Assembly: GCA_003022085.1 (NCBI GenBank)
Contig: PXQK01000086.1
Coordinates: 1 to 7,700, forward strand
Origin: Halobacteriales archaeon QH_10_65_19
GTDB taxonomy: Archaea > Halobacteriota > Halobacteria > Halobacteriales > Haloarculaceae
Direction of reading: 5' to 3'
Length of the DNA stretch: 7,700 bases
The notes under the pieces were generated by a model. The model was given only the letters and a program-made list of their open reading frames with translations, searched no databases and had not been told where the DNA came from. How positions within the stretch are numbered: position 1 is the stretch's first letter; the number at the start of each line of letters is the position of its first letter. Of the stretch, positions 6,451 through 7,700 are shown piece by piece. The translations under genes and the position numbers were made by a program.

Positions 6451-6567
6451 TGCGTAACCAGTACAATATCATTCCCCGGGTTGAGAGCGTTGCCGGTGTC
6501 GCCCTCGGCGGCCGTCTGGGCGGCCTCCCCGAGGCCACTGCCGGCGGCAGTACGACTCTCTTGATTG

Positions 6568-6600
6568 TGCGGAACTCACACGGCTTTGCGCAGTTCCACA
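6568..6600. repeat. Imperfect inverted repeat in the spacer
   Basis: TGCGGAACT (6568-6576) and AGTTCCACA (6592-6600) are inverted copies matching at 8 of 9 positions around a 15-base centre. It lies near the middle of the spacer, away from both TATA elements, so it may be a regulator site or part of a decayed element. It is not followed by a T-run. Confidence 0.3.
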
Positions 6601-6630
6601 TTTGGCGATAAAAGATCGCAGCAGTCAGTA

Positions 6631-6735
6631 TCAGTCGCTCAGGACGACCGGCGCGCGGAAGATATACGGGTAGTGGTAGAACGCGGCCTCTCGGCCCGCT
6701 GTCTCGTCGTAGATGGCTCCCGCCCGGCAGGTAGA
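6631..6735 (-). pseudogene. Possible C-terminal remnant of a lost gene
   Basis: The minus strand ending at TGA 6631-6633 reads AGAIYDETAGREAAFYHYPY followed by IFRAPVVLSD. The codons end almost all in G or C and the composition (many Tyr, Phe, His, Glu, Asp) looks like a real protein end rather than a shadow frame. The frame stays open leftward in the protein to about 6820 but becomes Cys- and Lys-rich and runs into the regulator's promoter and start. No start codon fits, so if real it is a truncated remnant. I do not recognise the family. Confidence 0.3.
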
Positions 6736-6765
6736 CAACGGCAGAATTGTGCTATCTTCACACAA

Positions 6766-6776
6766 GTCTTTTACCC
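6766..6776 (+). promoter_or_regulatory. TATA-like element of the TrmB-type regulator gene
   Basis: GTCTTTTACCC on the plus strand is centred about 33 bases before the ATG at 6805. The predicted start of transcription is 5-8 bases before the ATG, so the message would be nearly leaderless. This spacing supports the ATG at 6805 against any upstream in-frame start. Confidence 0.5.
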
Positions 6777-6804
6777 GCTCGCCGCCTACAGTGTCGCGAT
6801 ACCG

Positions 6805-7206
6805 ATGCCAGACTCGCTGTCAGAACAGCTCCAGCGGGACATGGAGTGTGAAGGGCTCCTCGAGTGTTTCCACGGTCTCAAGCAGCTCGACAGGGAGTGT
6901 TTCAAAGCCCTCGTGGAGGCCGAAGAGCCACTCACAGTCGACGAGATCGCCGACGCTGTCGACCGCGAGCGCTCGACGGCATACCGCGCGGTCCAGCGGC
7001 TGCTCCAGACCGGGTTCATCCGGAAGGAACAGGTCAACTACGACCACGGCGGCTACTACCACGTCTACGAACCCGCCGACCCCTCACAGATCGCCGAGGA
7101 GATGCAGCGGATGCTCAACGACTGGTACGCCAAGGTGGGCCAGCTCATCCAGGAGTTCGAGACGAAGTACGAGCAGGACGCGCCGCCCCCGTCGGCAGAG
7201 AGCTAA
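6805..7206 (+). CDS. TrmB-type winged-helix transcriptional regulator (133 aa)
   Basis: This small cytoplasmic protein has one winged helix-turn-helix: LTVDEIADAVDRE (43-55) forms the first helices, RSTAYRAVQRLLQTGFI (56-72) the recognition helix and following turn, and RKEQVNYDHGGYYHVYEP (73-90) the beta wing. A C-terminal helix from about 94 to 123 (IAEEMQRMLNDWYAKVGQLI and on) is likely the dimer interface. It matches the short haloarchaeal TrmB/HTH proteins that lack the sugar-binding domain of full-length TrmB. The N-terminal helix holds three cysteines, C15, C21 and C32, plus H23; cysteine is scarce in halophile proteins, so metal or redox sensing is possible (inference). I start at the ATG at 6805 because a TATA-like element lies just upstream; the frame is open further upstream, but that extension is basic and would overlap the promoter. 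Target genes are unknown; the divergent aminotransferase is one candidate. Confidence 0.85.
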   Translation: MPDSLSEQLQRDMECEGLLECFHGLKQLDRECFKALVEAEEPLTVDEIADAVDRERSTAYRAVQRLLQTGFIRKEQVNYDHGGYYHVYEPADPSQIAEEMQRMLNDWYAKVGQLIQEFETKYEQDAPPPSAES

Positions 7207-7331
7207 CGACGATCACGCGTCCTCCGTGCCGGTGGCGAAGCGCCAACTTACTCTCCGCCTTCAGCACGGCCGCGGAAACGAGGCACCGGTTTCAGCAAGA
7301 CCCGGCCGGTCCACCGGCCGCGAGCAACCGG
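7207..7331. other. Short spacer with no supported gene
   Basis: No T-run terminator and no clear TATA element was found between the regulator's stop codon and the next coding-like sequence. Frames here on both strands are Arg- and Pro-rich and look like shadows. Confidence 0.4.
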
Positions 7332-7700
7332 ATGTATGACCGGCAGACGACCCTGCTCGTCGAGCGTACCGGCGAGCACCTTCGCAGCGACGAGGATCGG
7401 GTCACAGACCGGGCTGAACGGCGGCGCGTACGCGACGGGCGTCGGCGACGACACCTATACCATCACGCCGCGGGACGCCGGCGACATCACGGGCGGGATC
7501 AACGCCGCCGACGCCGTGCTGGGAATGGCCGTCAAAGAGCAGTACGCCCGTTACTTCGACCAGACGGTCAACCGCGGCCGCCTGCAGCGCGCCGAGCGGA
7601 CGCCCTCCCGGGATGGAAACGCCGAGCACACGCTGTCGCTGCCACCGATGGCCGGCGGCGAGCACGATTCCTCCGACACCGAGGCGTCGCTGTACCTCGC
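7332..7700 (+). CDS. Unassigned reading frame running off the right edge, possibly frameshifted
   Basis: From about 7411 to the window end one plus-strand frame has a coding-like composition: GLNGGAYATGVGDDTYTITP, RDAGDITGGINAADAVLGMA, VKEQYARYFDQTVNRG and on to ASLYL, with third positions nearly all G or C and many acidic residues. I do not recognise the family. The start is unclear. In the same frame an ATG at 7336 would add an Arg/Ser-rich stretch, MTGRRPCSSSVPASTF. A neighbouring frame from ATG 7332 gives the more plausible acidic MYDRQTTLLVERTGEHLRSD followed by EDRVTD, then turns into Arg-rich nonsense near 7410. The best guess is one gene with a frameshift near 7410, or an ORF beginning at 7336. 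The 3' end lies outside the window. No cysteine motifs, signal peptide or membrane segment were seen. Confidence 0.35.
   Translation, partial: MYDRQTTLLVERTGEHLRSDEDRVTDRAERRRVRDGRRRRHLYHHAAGRRRHHGRDQRRRRRAGNGRQRAVRPLLRPDGQPRPPAARRADALPGWKRRAHAVAATDGRRRARFLRHRGVAVPR

Larger units (their letters stand above)
6417..6804. other. Spacer between divergent genes, holding two promoters and possible relics
   Basis: No intact gene is supported in these 388 bases. The left edge holds the aminotransferase TATA element, the right edge that of the regulator gene. Between them are an imperfect inverted repeat (6568-6600) and a minus-strand tail that looks like the C-terminus of a lost protein (6631-6735). 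A further minus-strand frame ending at TAA 6441-6443 has a coding-like composition but no start codon. Confidence 0.5.

Noticed and set aside
6441..6576. Minus-strand frame ending NPGNDIVLVTQYY just before the aminotransferase
   Set aside because: There is no start codon after the upstream stop, its end lies inside the TATA-like element, and the Ala/Gly/Glu composition can arise by chance in GC-rich sequence.
5790..6611. Long plus-strand frame of 273 codons
   Set aside because: It is antisense to the aminotransferase and its Arg/Val-rich sequence matches no family.
7248..7454. Minus-strand frame of 68 codons near the right end
   Set aside because: It is basic and Arg-rich, unlike haloarchaeal proteins, and has no recognisable motif.

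Overview
The window looks like the chromosome of a halophilic archaeon (class Halobacteria). The intact proteins are strongly acidic, their codons end mostly in G or C, promoters show an archaeal TATA-like element about 25-30 bases before a start codon with almost no leader, and the malate synthase is the halophile-type (isoform H) enzyme. The genus cannot be fixed from sequence alone.

Left part (1-2930, all minus strand). A complete 50-residue protein made of two C2H2 zinc fingers lies at 4-156. Upstream of it are the two glyoxylate-bypass enzymes, malate synthase (407-1714) and isocitrate lyase (1828-2904). Isocitrate lyase splits isocitrate to succinate and glyoxylate; malate synthase condenses glyoxylate with acetyl-CoA. 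Together they allow growth on acetate or fatty acids. The control region upstream of isocitrate lyase is AT-rich, with a perfect 16-bp palindrome and a 13-bp direct repeat.

Middle part (about 3050-5263). This is a graveyard: a probable end remnant of an IS200/IS605-type element, an amidohydrolase gene broken by an internal deletion with frameshift, a fragment of a short-chain dehydrogenase, a small hypothetical gene broken by one missing base, and a CinA/MoaB-like molybdopterin-binding gene that has lost its 5' end. The last is also split by a 109-bp miniature inverted-repeat element (4961-5069) flanked by a 3-bp TCA duplication. Removing the element plus one TCA restores the reading frame exactly. 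This insertion is the clearest undescribed structure in the window.

Right part (5301-7700). An intact PLP-dependent class V aminotransferase / cysteine-desulfurase-like gene (minus) and a 133-residue TrmB-type winged-helix regulator (plus) flank a 388-bp spacer that holds both promoters and a possible C-terminal gene remnant. The last 370 bases carry an unassigned reading frame that runs off the window and may change frame.

No tRNA, rRNA, CRISPR array or complete transposase gene was seen. No complete novel multi-gene system was found; the novelty lies in the small mobile element, the decayed gene cluster, the zinc-finger microprotein and the candidate operators.
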